Assembly (NCBI RefSeq): GCF_020171805.1
Contig: NZ_JAIVAF010000001.1
Coordinates: 1,178,001 to 1,242,000, forward strand
Length of the DNA stretch: 64,000 bases
From: Guptibacillus algicola
GTDB lineage: Bacteria; Bacillota; Bacilli; Bacillales; Guptibacillaceae
Reading direction: 5' to 3'
The notes under the pieces are model-generated. The model was not told the origin of the DNA. It searched no databases and saw nothing but the letters and a program-made list of their open reading frames with translations. The translations under genes and the position numbers were made by a program. Shown here in pieces: positions 8,601 to 16,086 of this stretch. Numbering within the stretch: position 1 is the stretch's first letter; each line of letters opens with the position of its first letter.

Positions 8601-9782
8601 TTTGAATACTTTTAGACCAACAAGCTCAGCACCTGGAGCTACACCATCTTTAGAAACTGCTCCAAGAGCATTTGTGCGTGCAGGACCATTCGCAGCTGTA
8701 ATACCAGAAACGTGTGTTCCGTGTCCGTTAACATCGAAGAAAATGTTAGCAAACTGACCTTCAGCATCTAGTGAGTTAACTCGGAAGTTAGCTCCTACAA
8801 GATCGTCATCTGGATTTACATCGAACGTACCAGCTTGATTATTCTTGTATGGCATTTCATCAGAGAAGTCTTGATCGTTATCTTTGTCGATATAAACCTC
8901 ATCATCAACCATCAATACGCCAAATGCGTCAGCATCATTACCTTCTACATTTTCGTTATTATCCTCAGTTACTTCTCCATCAGCATTCATGTCACCCGCA
9001 TTATAGTCAGGTGCAAGCATTCCAAAATGGTACTCATCATCAGAAGCATCGATTCCTGCTGTTACATATGTATCACCATCAGCAGTGAAAGAAGCGCCCT
9101 CATCGAACGTTTGATCAAATACGACGTCACCTTCTGCAAGCAGCATATCTCTTTCATAAGTCTGATCGCCTATTGTATAATCACGTACACCTACGATTTT
9201 TGACTTTCCAAAATACCCATCTTTTAACGTTGCAGTAAATGCTTCGTGACCTGGGTCTGGACCAGAGTCAATGATTCCTACTCTTACTCCTGAACCATCA
9301 TATTTATTGTGAAATTCGTCTACGCCAGTCGCATCGTGAGTTTCCTCAGTTTGTGGACCATCAACTTCTCCACCTTGCTCATTAACTGGCTTAATGTCAG
9401 GATCATCGAACGTCTTTTCTAATTCTACAGTACCGTTTTTACCTAAAGATGCAACGTCTGCAAGGTTATAAACGTCCATAACTTTTGAAGTTGGCATTTC
9501 CGTTAAGTAAATATAGTTTTTATGGTTGTCCTTTACTGTAACGCCTAGCTTCTTCAACTGTGAACTAATGTCTTTCTTCCCTTTTGTAACAACGATTAGT
9601 TCTTGAGATTGCTGACCACTAAGTGCCAGAGCTGAAATTTCTTGAGAGATAGGTGCCTTGAATTTCTTTGTCTCTTGTAAGGCTGCATCAGCAACTTCCG
9701 GATTGAATCCGACGCTCGCAAAAGATGAGGCGATCAAAGATGCCCCTGCAACGACGGAAAGAACTTTGTTCTTGAATGTCAT
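5622..9782 (-). CDS. large secreted S8 subtilase with three CWB2 cell-wall-binding repeats
   Basis: The product has 1386 residues. A Sec signal peptide occupies about 1-33 and an I9-like propeptide about 40-125. The S8 catalytic domain has Asp172 (GIIDSG), His354 (NGHGTHVSG), oxyanion Asn463 (SAGNSGP) and Ser557 (GTSMSA). The gap between Asp and His, about 180 residues, is far longer than in ordinary subtilisins. The insert carries acidic loops DMNADGEVTED (264-274) and DKDNDQDFSDE (299-309) that look like EF-hand or dockerin calcium loops. Fn3-like and PPC-like beta regions follow (about 640-1090). The C-terminal 300 residues are three CWB2 repeats with RLSGKSRFDTN, LATGMTYADALSA and VYVLGGTGAISDD motifs. 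The architecture is Vpr-like plus a wall anchor. It is predicted to be held non-covalently on the wall and to digest proteins outside the cell. Confidence 0.95.
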   Translation of the reverse strand: MTFKNKVLSVVAGASLIASSFASVGFNPEVADAALQETKKFKAPISQEISALALSGQQSQELIVVTKGKKDISSQLKKLGVTVKDNHKNYIYLTEMPTSKVMDVYNLADVASLGKNGTVELEKTFDDPDIKPVNEQGGEVDGPQTEETHDATGVDEFHNKYDGSGVRVGIIDSGPDPGHEAFTATLKDGYFGKSKIVGVRDYTIGDQTYERDMLLAEGDVVFDQTFDEGASFTADGDTYVTAGIDASDDEYHFGMLAPDYNAGDMNADGEVTEDNNENVEGNDADAFGVLMVDDEVYIDKDNDQDFSDEMPYKNNQAGTFDVNPDDDLVGANFRVNSLDAEGQFANIFFDVNGHGTHVSGITAANGPARTNALGAVSKDGVAPGAELVGLKVFKAEGGASSYSIMSAMVDAALPEDLGGFGVDVVNMSLGSLPDLNDGTDSDDQLANILSEEFGTIFSMSAGNSGPGADTVGSPGTSTASVSVGAHIDETMWATEYGAYPYGKNEDGTPKEGDGLWYFSSNGPREDGMQKPDIVAPGAAFAAYPAQLGNYAVLQGTSMSAPYVAGALALLKQASLKDRVPFDYETAREALIQTAKPLEGYTRTQQGAGLIDVPAAFEYLKNNFVNELKEVNVKVYHGEKVSGGAGLYVRNQEVPEKVEVLIENPTDEKKTLSITPSESWFTPSKKSITLEPGKSEAITVTYDKSQLEVGRNEGTLVIDDSSTSYVEARSHQTIIMGEQFTSDNKYRFSDENEVQASQTKHYYFDVKPGMEEIRFALEALQENGEYQGRVRMMVFDPNGTQVSSYQGYAGYGNGGLKVEENVFESPKAGVWEVAIYGTFGPEEGKEMNKFNFEAFVQGVVKSPGQIDLGQTPAGFEATKEVMFENYMSTSKKVKVETGDFSKAETTKENVEVPLQGYYTQVLNLENNISLEVVTSNPNNPLDDVDLEFYKITEDGPKMVASSGSASSDEAVKLNNLEDGQYLVAVYGYSTAEGGDTAVDLAITEQKVTSPGVEGEGELQATDKTFDLGVGKSFKTDVKITAPESSGDYTAGVFLTDADTGEVLSILPVSVDGGVVDVIKGKDREGTAIATSKEMYPNGFGKDDSKTVVITTGYDFPDALSVGPLASAYGAPILLAGPNGKLSDQVKVEISRLGAENAIIVGGTGVVSDDVVVQLAELGMSANNVDRLSGKSRFDTNIEIVNHLQSDSDLEFAGNGVFLATGMTYADALSAASVAGENGMPIVLTDGKKLTKEAKEVLAGENVYVLGGTGAISDDVFKEVEKIASSTERLKGKNRYGTLAAIQTMFADSTDTLYVASGQTFPDALASAPLVTMNNGTMILVQKDDVPGEVESFLTKYLYTNDITSVKVLGGNGAVSEMTKDELQKLVK

Positions 9783-9866
9783 GTATAAATTTCCCCCTAA
9801 ATTAATTTATAAATCCCTCTTCAACCGACCCTCCTCGTTGAAAATTTACAAAATTTCTGTATTTTC

Positions 9867-9895
9867 AGTTTACTGCGTAGGTTACAAACCGTCAA
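9867..9895 (-). promoter_or_regulatory. sigma-A-type promoter for the large subtilase
   Basis: Minus-strand TTGACG (9895-9890), 17-base spacer, TAAACT (9872-9867). The ATG at 9782 follows about 80 bases later, behind a TTAGGGGGA ribosome binding site. Confidence 0.55.
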
Positions 9896-9978
9896 CAAAA
9901 AACTGTATAAAATTACAAGAATTTTAAATTATATAACAATTATCTTAATGATATTCTATAAATCTATTTTTTTCCATA

Positions 9979-10006
9979 AAAAATAGCCTCGAAATAAATC
10001 GAAGCT
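9979..10006 (-). terminator. intrinsic terminator overlapping the subtilase stop codon
   Basis: Stem AGCTTCGA / TCGAGGCT on the minus strand with one mismatch, followed by ATTTTTT. It overlaps the TAG stop (10007-10005) of the 685-residue subtilase gene. Confidence 0.65.
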
Positions 10007-12062
10007 AGTAAAGAAACTTATTATCTATTGCCCATGCCAGTTCAACTGATATTGCTCCATACCCACCCAAAATGTTGTATTGTTGTGCGCCTCTGTTCTT
10101 CAAATATGTTATTTCTTGCGCTACTCCGGGAAGTAATTTGTTTGGATGAGTTAGCATAATCGGACTATTTTCTTTTGCAGCAAGTGCTCCTCCTACAAGA
10201 GCATCAGGAAAGTTCGTTCCTGTCGCAATATAAATGTGTTCCAAATTAGGACCACTAAACCTTTTGATTACTTGATAATTTGTTTCGTATCGATCTTTGC
10301 CACTGACCCTAGAAGATGGAATACCAAGGGATTGAACTGTATCATCCGTAATGACACCTTCGCCACCTATTGTATATGAATCTGCGATGTTATTATCTTT
10401 CAAATAAGAAGCCACTTCAGTTGGAACTTTGTTTTTTTGTACAAATAATACAGGAGTATGCATCTTACCCGCATAAGGAGCAATCGAGAGCGCATCCGGG
10501 AAATTCTCTCCGGAAGCAATCATTGCTTCATTCGTTGAAAATGGTATTGCTTCATTAATTGCAACAGACGTTTCATAACGATCTTTGCCTGATAAACGGA
10601 TTGTGTTTATCTCTTTCTCTGCTAATTGTTCTTCAATTGTACTTGAAACTGCTCCACTGCCTCCAACGATTACAACATGTGTGACACCGAGACGTTCAAG
10701 CTCTGTCGTGTTTGCATGAGAGAGAGTCTTCCTTTGTTGCAGAAGGATCGGAGCATCAAGATAAGTGGACAATGGAGATGCTGCCAGACTATCCGGGAAT
10801 GTTAACCCACTTGCCATAATGGCAAACTTCCCTTTTATCTTAGCATCATTTAAAACGACTTCTTTTTCAAGTAGTTCTGGCCATCCATGCTGCGAAACGG
10901 CGATAGCTGTTTCTACAGCATTTTCACCATACAATCGGTTTTTGTTTTTGATACTATTTATTGCGCCTAATACATTAAGTCTGCCATTCCCAAGTTCGTT
11001 CAAATCCTCGATTGGATTTGCACTTGAAATAAGAATATCGGCTACTTGTTCTGGCTCCAAGAACGGCGCATGTTGCATAACCATTCCAGCTGCAGAACTA
11101 ACGATAGCTGAAGACATACTAGTACCGGTAGAATAATTGTAACCATCGATCCAAGTACTATAGATATCTGTACCAGGCGTATTGATATCAACATTCTTAC
11201 TATAATTTGAGAAATCACCTTTCTCATCAGTGCCTGTCTTAGTAGAACCCACTGCAATAGTAGATTCGTAAGCTGCAGGATAAATTACCTTGTTTAGATT
11301 ATCATTGCCAGCTGCTGCTACAACTAGGACTCCGTTTTCCGAAGCTTTATCAATCACATCATTCATTGACTTTAAATTGTTATATGATCCAAGACTTAAA
11401 TTGATAATATCTGCACCATGGTTGATCGCATAATCGATCCCCTCAACCACCGTAGACATTTGCCCTACGTTTCCATCCATTACTTTAATAGGCATGATCT
11501 TTACGCCTCTAGATATAGAAGCTATTCCTAAATTATTATCGGTAGCTGCACCTATGAGCCCAGCAACATGGGTACCATGGCCCTCGTTGTCCTGGGGACT
11601 AGTGCCTTTAGAATGGAGGTTGATTCCTTTAACGAGGTTTTCTTTTAAGTCTGGGTGATCAAGATCAACACCAGTATCAAGAACGGCTACCACTACCTCA
11701 TCGGTCGGTTCGTATGTATCCCACCCATCTGTTGTTGATAACTCAGATAGATAACCTTCTTGTTTTTGGAATTCAGGATCATTAGTCGTACTAGAATTCA
11801 TTAAATATACAGGTACATCTTCTTCAACATATTCAACATTAGGAGAGTTTTTGAGCTCTTTGATCACGCTATTCTTCTCTGACTGGGTTGTTTCAATTAC
11901 ATCAAAGTTGCTTGCTTTACTTGATTGGGTTCTAACTAGTTCATTTGAATCGCTATACTTCACAATAATTTTCACAGTTTCTTCAGCATTTACATGATGA
12001 CTAAATACGATGAAGAAACTGAAGACGATAAACGTGATGGTTACTTTACTGACTGCCTTCAA
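10005..12062 (-). CDS. secreted subtilisin-like S8 protease with three CWB2 repeats
   Basis: The product has 685 residues. It starts at a TTG (12062) behind a strong AGGAGG site seven bases away. Signal peptide about 1-26, then an I9 propeptide (about 28-88). The compact subtilisin domain has Asp129 (AVLDTGVD), His162 (EGHGTHVAG), Asn253 (AAAGN) and Ser315 (GTSMSS). From about residue 375 to the end there are three CWB2 repeats with ALSGKDRYETS-like and ALAAKENSPIMLT-like segments. It resembles true subtilisins rather than the Vpr-like neighbour downstream, so the two proteases are not recent duplicates; they share only the wall-binding tail. It is predicted to be active on the cell surface. 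Its gene lies behind a small coiled-coil gene and diverges from the XRE-TPR regulator, so quorum control is possible but unproven. Confidence 0.94.
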   Translation of the reverse strand: MKAVSKVTITFIVFSFFIVFSHHVNAEETVKIIVKYSDSNELVRTQSSKASNFDVIETTQSEKNSVIKELKNSPNVEYVEEDVPVYLMNSSTTNDPEFQKQEGYLSELSTTDGWDTYEPTDEVVVAVLDTGVDLDHPDLKENLVKGINLHSKGTSPQDNEGHGTHVAGLIGAATDNNLGIASISRGVKIMPIKVMDGNVGQMSTVVEGIDYAINHGADIINLSLGSYNNLKSMNDVIDKASENGVLVVAAAGNDNLNKVIYPAAYESTIAVGSTKTGTDEKGDFSNYSKNVDINTPGTDIYSTWIDGYNYSTGTSMSSAIVSSAAGMVMQHAPFLEPEQVADILISSANPIEDLNELGNGRLNVLGAINSIKNKNRLYGENAVETAIAVSQHGWPELLEKEVVLNDAKIKGKFAIMASGLTFPDSLAASPLSTYLDAPILLQQRKTLSHANTTELERLGVTHVVIVGGSGAVSSTIEEQLAEKEINTIRLSGKDRYETSVAINEAIPFSTNEAMIASGENFPDALSIAPYAGKMHTPVLFVQKNKVPTEVASYLKDNNIADSYTIGGEGVITDDTVQSLGIPSSRVSGKDRYETNYQVIKRFSGPNLEHIYIATGTNFPDALVGGALAAKENSPIMLTHPNKLLPGVAQEITYLKNRGAQQYNILGGYGAISVELAWAIDNKFLY

Positions 12063-12139
12063 TTCGTTTCCTCCTAATGCGTGGTAGTACTAGAATAAGG
12101 AAATCCAGAACGAATTGAAAGAGTTTTACGATAAATAGT

Positions 12140-12355
12140 TTAAATGTCACATAATGGAGTTTGTTCTGAATGGTGAGGATTGAGGGGTGAATCGATAGAA
12201 GGTTGATGGGATGAAATCTCGTAAAGAAGAGCGTCATAGGAGGATTGAAGCTTTGAGTACCTAGCTTCTAGAATGCTTTGTTCTTTTCTTAAGGAGCCAA
12301 TGATTTGAATCAAACTTGCGACAAGAGTTTCCATATTCTTTAATCTATCTTCCAT
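12140..12355 (-). CDS. small coiled-coil hypothetical protein (71 aa)
   Basis: The 71-residue frame has an excellent ribosome binding site (AAAAGGAGG six bases before the ATG) and a good promoter, so it is probably real. The first 45 residues (MEDRLKNMETLVASLIQIIG, then LRKEQSILEARYSKLQSSY) form heptad-like amphipathic helix suited to a coiled coil. The tail is polar and Pro/His/Ser-rich. No known family was recognised. It lies 77 bp upstream of the subtilisin-like gene on the same strand and may be co-transcribed with it, and is divergent from the XRE-TPR regulator. Function unknown. Confidence 0.65.
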   Translation of the reverse strand: MEDRLKNMETLVASLIQIIGSLRKEQSILEARYSKLQSSYDALLYEISSHQPSIDSPLNPHHSEQTPLCDI

Positions 12356-12374
12356 ATTTAACCTCCTTTTCTAT

Positions 12375-12403
12375 GTTATAATTTATATATAGCATACTAT
12401 CAA
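12375..12403 (-). promoter_or_regulatory. sigma-A-type promoter for the 71-aa gene / protease operon
   Basis: Minus-strand TTGATA (12403-12398), 17-base spacer, TATAAC (12380-12375), about 20 bases before the ATG of the 71-residue frame. This implies a very short leader. Confidence 0.6.
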
Positions 12404-12423
12404 AATATTTGCACAAAACAATA

Positions 12424-12483
12424 TTGGGAAACCTAATCGCAAAATGAGACATTTATCACCGTTTTTCTTTTTATATTTCCCAA
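12424..12483. promoter_or_regulatory. inverted half-sites in the regulator/protease intergenic region
   Basis: TTGGGAAA (12424-12431) and TTTCCCAA (12476-12483) are perfect inverse copies with centres 52 bases apart, about five helical turns. They lie between the divergent promoters of the 71-residue gene and the XRE-TPR gene. This spacing could suit a looped or dimer-of-dimers operator. It is a pattern seen in sequence only; no binding is shown. Confidence 0.3.
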
Positions 12484-12501
12484 CCTTAAATCTATTTTCA
12501 T

Positions 12502-12530
12502 TTGTTCAAATTTTTAGTAAACTGTAATAG
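12502..12530 (+). promoter_or_regulatory. possible promoter of the XRE-TPR regulator
   Basis: TTGTTC (12502-12507), 17-base spacer, TAATAG (12525-12530), about 29 bases before the ATG at 12559. Weak match to sigma-A. Confidence 0.35.
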
Positions 12531-12558
12531 AATAGTTCTAGGAGAAAGGAAGCATCTC

Positions 12559-13818
12559 ATGATTGGGGCAAAAATTCGTTATTTCAGGCAAATGAAGGGT
12601 ATTACACAGGAGCAGCTTGCCTCGGGAATCTGTTCTATCCCTTATCTAAGCAAAATCGAACATGGTCTAGCTCAGCCGAGTGAGGAATTAGTCGAGCATT
12701 TATGTAAAGAATTAGGAGTATCTCTAGAACAGGTTGATGATGAAGACAAGATTAATAGACTTCATAACGATTTGGATACCTGGTATAAGGAAATGCGCCT
12801 TCGTAATTTTGAAGAAGTGACTATACTCAAAAAGCGTATTGAAGATGAGATAGTTGGAGTAGAAGATCCAGACATGTTAACTAAGTATCTTCTTCTTACC
12901 TTTAGGTACCACATCCTCTTCAAAGAAGCTGATAAGGCGAACGATATTCTAGAGAAGCTCTATCATGTACAAGAAAGACTGTCTGAAGATCTTGAGTACT
13001 TCTACTACTATTTCCTTGGACTATATTATTATCAAAATCGTAAGTTTAAAGAAGCGAATGAACAGTACACAAAGGCTCACAAGCTTCTTAGCTCTATGAA
13101 AACGAATAATGCTGAATTAGCTGAGTTTTACTATCAGCAAGCACTCGTTCACAACCGAATTAGTCAAATTACGTTATCGAATAACCTGGCTAGTAGATGT
13201 CTCGACCTCTTTAATAAGGAGTATAACTTCAAGCGAGCTGCTGACACCGAGATTTTACTCGGCGTAAACAATCGCATCATCTTAAATTACGGAGAAGCTG
13301 AGCATCATTTCCAAAATGCATTAAAGTATGCAGAATCATTTAATGATAAAAGGCTCAAGAGTATCATTTACCATGATCTAGGCTATGTATTTTCTTTTCA
13401 AAATGATTCTGAAAAGGCATTGCGTTACTATCAATCTGCTCTTCATAATAATGAAGAACACGAGATTGAAGACCGCTCTAAAACGATGTTTCTAATTGCT
13501 TCAGAGTATTATAAGATAAATGATTTTGACTTAGCACGTCACTGGATTGATAAAGGGTTACAGCTAGTAACAAAGAAAGAATACCTTGAGTATATCTATC
13601 ATTTTAAGCTTCTAAGGTTAAAGCTTGATGGTGATGGAAACAACCGTGAAGAATTACTCAAGGACGCTGTTATCTACTTTGAAGCAAAAAACTATTGGAT
13701 ACATGTATCAGATTATGGAGAAATGCTAGCAGATTACTATTTTAATAGTGGTCAATATAAAAGCGCTAGCTTTTACTTTAGATTAGCTAATGATGCTAGA
13801 AAAAAAATTATGAATTAG
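12559..13818 (+). CDS. XRE-family HTH regulator with TPR domain (RNPP/NprR-like)
   Basis: The product has 419 residues from the ATG at 12559, behind AGGAGAAAGGAAG. A 19-residue longer TTG start would overlap the predicted promoter, so it is rejected. An XRE helix-turn-helix covers about 1-60 (AKIRYFRQMKGITQEQLA, then SIPYLSKIEHG). The rest is a helical repeat region with many Tyr/Phe-rich TPR-like units (for example FYYYFLGLYYYQNRKFKEAN and ALRYYQSALHNNEE). This is the layout of the PlcR/NprR/Rgg group, whose TPR groove binds a re-imported signalling peptide. The next gene, 18 bp downstream, encodes a 42-residue exported peptide, just as nprX follows nprR. It diverges from the protease operon, a plausible target. 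Family assignment is strong; quorum function is inferred. Confidence 0.88.
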   Translation: MIGAKIRYFRQMKGITQEQLASGICSIPYLSKIEHGLAQPSEELVEHLCKELGVSLEQVDDEDKINRLHNDLDTWYKEMRLRNFEEVTILKKRIEDEIVGVEDPDMLTKYLLLTFRYHILFKEADKANDILEKLYHVQERLSEDLEYFYYYFLGLYYYQNRKFKEANEQYTKAHKLLSSMKTNNAELAEFYYQQALVHNRISQITLSNNLASRCLDLFNKEYNFKRAADTEILLGVNNRIILNYGEAEHHFQNALKYAESFNDKRLKSIIYHDLGYVFSFQNDSEKALRYYQSALHNNEEHEIEDRSKTMFLIASEYYKINDFDLARHWIDKGLQLVTKKEYLEYIYHFKLLRLKLDGDGNNREELLKDAVIYFEAKNYWIHVSDYGEMLADYYFNSGQYKSASFYFRLANDARKKIMN

Positions 13819-13836
13819 AAAGGAAGAAAAATTATT

Positions 13837-13965
13837 ATGAAAAAGTTTATCGTTAACATGCTGTTAGTCGCTAGTGTTGGTAGTATCGCTTTGATGAGTG
13901 ATCACGATAGGGTGCCTGATTCTAAGGACCACACACCAGAAGTAAAAACTGAAGTAATCGCATAA
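13837..13965 (+). CDS. candidate signalling pre-propeptide (42 aa) cognate to the XRE-TPR regulator
   Basis: A 42-codon frame lies 18 bp downstream of the XRE-TPR gene, with AGGAAG about nine bases before its ATG, and ends just before a strong terminator. The product has a basic start (MKKF), a hydrophobic stretch (IVNMLLVASVGSIALM) typical of a signal peptide, then a charged tail ending in PEVKTEVIA. Size, export signal and position match Phr, PapR and NprX pre-propeptides, where the last 5-10 residues form the mature pheromone after extracellular cleavage and are re-imported by Opp. The sequence itself matches no pheromone I can name. It could alternatively be an unrelated small exported protein. 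Confidence 0.7.
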   Translation: MKKFIVNMLLVASVGSIALMSDHDRVPDSKDHTPEVKTEVIA

Positions 13966-13972
13966 TTCAATC

Positions 13973-14003
13973 AACCTGACGCTCATTGCGTCAGGTTATT
14001 TAT
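13973..14003 (+). terminator. intrinsic terminator of the regulator-peptide operon
   Basis: Perfect ten-base stem AACCTGACGC / GCGTCAGGTT around TCATT, followed by ATTTATTTG, eight bases after the peptide stop codon. It shows that regulator and peptide form one two-gene transcription unit. Confidence 0.85.
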
Positions 14004-14066
14004 TTGCTCTACTTTTAGATTGGAAGCTATACTATAAATGATATCTATTCAAGGAGCGTGCTACTC

Positions 14067-14852
14067 ATGGCATTTTATATGTTTGACGTTGATGGTGTTT
14101 TGACTGACGAAAATGCAAGACCAGATCACGATGCAGTTAAGCTAGTCGAAGATGTTGCGAAAGACGGTCATATCCTATCCTTCGTTACAGGGCGATCTCG
14201 TGAATGGCTTTCAGATAATTTGTTTCCTCTTTTCAATAACGACATCGATTGGTCTTCACTTTATTGTGTAGCAGAGCATGGCGCGATCAAAGGGCGAGGT
14301 ACCGATATTTCGACTTGGAACTTGGACGATCAATTTGTTATTGCTGATAATGTGAAGGCATCGTTGTACGATGTGAGCAAGCAACCGGAATTTAATGACC
14401 TTATCGAGTGGGATCACACCAAAGAATCTATGGGAACGGTTGAAGCAGTTCACGGAGAACCTGGTGATCGAGAACATTTACAAAATACAAGAAAAGCCCT
14501 ACAAGATTATGCTTCTAAAATCGAATCAATTTCGGAAGGCTCCGGGAACAAAACCGTCATATCTACTTACGGTGTTGATGTTATTCACCCTGATCTTTCT
14601 AAAAATGTTGGTGCAGAATGGATTATCGAAGAAATCTCGGGTGAGCAAATTAATGAAGTTTTCGTTTTTGGAGACAGCAGTGGCGACATGGTCATGGCAG
14701 TAACTGCACGTGAAAAGAAACTACAAGACATCACCTTTCATTGGGTCGGAGAAGGATCTGCACCTGAAGAGGACATGATCGAGACCGTATCAAGTTCAGC
14801 ATCATTTTCAAGTGGAACGAAAGAACTATTAAAAAAGCACACTCGGTCGTAG
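14067..14852 (+). CDS. HAD superfamily hydrolase (Cof/HAD-IIB-like phosphatase)
   Basis: The product has 261 residues from the ATG at 14067, ten bases after AAGGAG; an upstream in-frame GTG sits too close to that site. HAD motif I is FDVDGVLT with nucleophile Asp7 and acid Asp9. Motif II is SFVTGRS. Motif IV is VFGDSSGDMVM near residue 205. The inserted cap between motifs II and IV points to the C2 (HAD-IIB) class, which includes sugar phosphatases such as trehalose- and sucrose-phosphate phosphatases. It probably dephosphorylates a small phosphosugar in the cytoplasm; the substrate cannot be told. It stands alone between two terminators. Confidence 0.85.
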   Translation: MAFYMFDVDGVLTDENARPDHDAVKLVEDVAKDGHILSFVTGRSREWLSDNLFPLFNNDIDWSSLYCVAEHGAIKGRGTDISTWNLDDQFVIADNVKASLYDVSKQPEFNDLIEWDHTKESMGTVEAVHGEPGDREHLQNTRKALQDYASKIESISEGSGNKTVISTYGVDVIHPDLSKNVGAEWIIEEISGEQINEVFVFGDSSGDMVMAVTAREKKLQDITFHWVGEGSAPEEDMIETVSSSASFSSGTKELLKKHTRS

Positions 14853-14873
14853 TTGACCAAGTGTGCTTTTCGA
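14834..14873. terminator. bidirectional terminator between convergent genes
   Basis: Stem AAAGCACACT / AGTGTGCTTT extended by GGTC / GACC, with the HAD stop codon in the loop. T runs on both strands let it serve the HAD gene and the convergent Gfo/Idh gene. Confidence 0.85.
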
Positions 14874-14878
14874 TTGAT

Positions 14879-15871
14879 TTAACGAATAGGGATTGGACTT
14901 TGTTTTTCGAGTGAAGCGTATGATGCTTCGATAACCTTTAAGTTGTTTACTGTCAATTCACCTGAGTAAGAAGGTATTTTACGATTTTTCACGCTTTCTG
15001 CAAAATGCTCCACCATCAACGTGTACTGCTCTCCCTCTATTCGTTCGTGTCTGATTTCTCCAGAGCTATCAGTAACTTCGATTAACCCTTCAGCATGAGG
15101 GGCATCAGGACGATATGCGTATGGAACTTTTATGCTACCTTTTGTACCAAACACTTCATAGACGTTATTCATTTGGCGCTCAAAGCTGCAATCAAAGGAT
15201 GCGGTCACACCGTTCGGAAATGTTAAGATGCCGTTTGCAGACAAGTCTACCCCAACGTTTTCAGGAACGTTTCCTTCAGCAAACACTCTTATCGGCTCAC
15301 TTCCAAGAATAAGGCGAGCGGAATGAATACAGTAGCAGCCAACATCCCATATACTCCCTCCACCAAGCTCTTTGTTCAACCTTATATTTTCTGGACGATC
15401 ACCAAGATAAAATGAAAATGTCGCGCGCATATGCTTTACTTCACCAATTTCTCCTGATGCGATAACGTCTCTTACTTTATTGTGCTGCGGATGGAATTGG
15501 TACATAAATGCTTCCATAAAAGTAACGCCATTTTCTTCGCAGACTTGTACCATTTCTTCAGCATCCTGAACGGTAATTGCCGCAGGCTTTTCACATAATA
15601 CGTGCTTTCCTTTTCTTGCTGCTGCAATCGTCCACTTTTTATGAAGAGTGTTTGGAAGAGGAATATAAACAGCGTCGATCGTCTCGTCTTCAAGCATCGC
15701 TTCATAGCTGTCGTGATATCTTTCAATTTCCATTTCTTCAGCAAATGCTTTTGCTTTACCACTTCCACTAGCAACGCTCACTACTTGTACATCTTTCGCT
15801 CTTTTCATCGCTGGAATCAACGCTTTTCGAGCAATATTTGCAGTACCCATAATACCAAACCTAATCGTCAT
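14879..15871 (-). CDS. Gfo/Idh/MocA family oxidoreductase
   Basis: The product has 330 residues, the normal length. The start is preceded by GGAGAGGA. The N-terminal NAD(P) site reads FGIMGTANIARKALIPAM. The EKP signature is CEKPAAITVQDAEEM at about 95-109. The downstream motif GGGSIWDVGCYCIHSARL is typical of the D-xylose 1-dehydrogenase / dimeric dihydrodiol dehydrogenase branch. The last residues, PIPI, close the C-terminal sheet domain. It likely oxidises or reduces a sugar or polyol with NAD(P). It is monocistronic and only distantly related to the WbpB-like protein at 3.4-4.4 kb. Substrate unknown. Confidence 0.88.
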   Translation of the reverse strand: MTIRFGIMGTANIARKALIPAMKRAKDVQVVSVASGSGKAKAFAEEMEIERYHDSYEAMLEDETIDAVYIPLPNTLHKKWTIAAARKGKHVLCEKPAAITVQDAEEMVQVCEENGVTFMEAFMYQFHPQHNKVRDVIASGEIGEVKHMRATFSFYLGDRPENIRLNKELGGGSIWDVGCYCIHSARLILGSEPIRVFAEGNVPENVGVDLSANGILTFPNGVTASFDCSFERQMNNVYEVFGTKGSIKVPYAYRPDAPHAEGLIEVTDSSGEIRHERIEGEQYTLMVEHFAESVKNRKIPSYSGELTVNNLKVIEASYASLEKQSPIPIR

Positions 15872-16042
15872 GCTATCCTCTCCTTTTCTCTATGTATCAC
15901 ACTTTTAGCTTAGCATAAGTAATCAGTAGCTCCATTCAATATGCCTGAAAAATTTTCCTTTATAGTACCCCCACCTAGATTATCTAGATACCGAAACATT
16001 AAGTAATCCCTTTAATCCCCCCTTTTGATTATAAGGAAAATT

Positions 16043-16078
16043 AAGAGCCGCTCTCCAATTGGAGAGCGGCTCTTTGAG
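16043..16078. terminator. strong intrinsic terminator hairpin
   Basis: A perfect 32-base palindrome (16043-16074) built on AGAGCCGCTCTCC and its complement. It lies 13 bases past the stop of the 95-residue gene on the minus strand, where it is followed by TTAATTTTCC. Confidence 0.8.
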
Positions 16079-16086
16079 TATTTTTC

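Noticed and set aside
8835-9203. A 122-codon plus-strand frame, antisense to the large subtilase
   Set aside because: It overlaps the acidic, repeat-rich coding region of a clear protease; no ribosome site and an implausible Ile/Tyr/His-rich product. It is an antisense shadow.
12046-12237. A 63-codon minus-strand frame overlapping the subtilisin-like start
   Set aside because: It overlaps both the 71-residue gene, which has a far better ribosome site, and the protease start.
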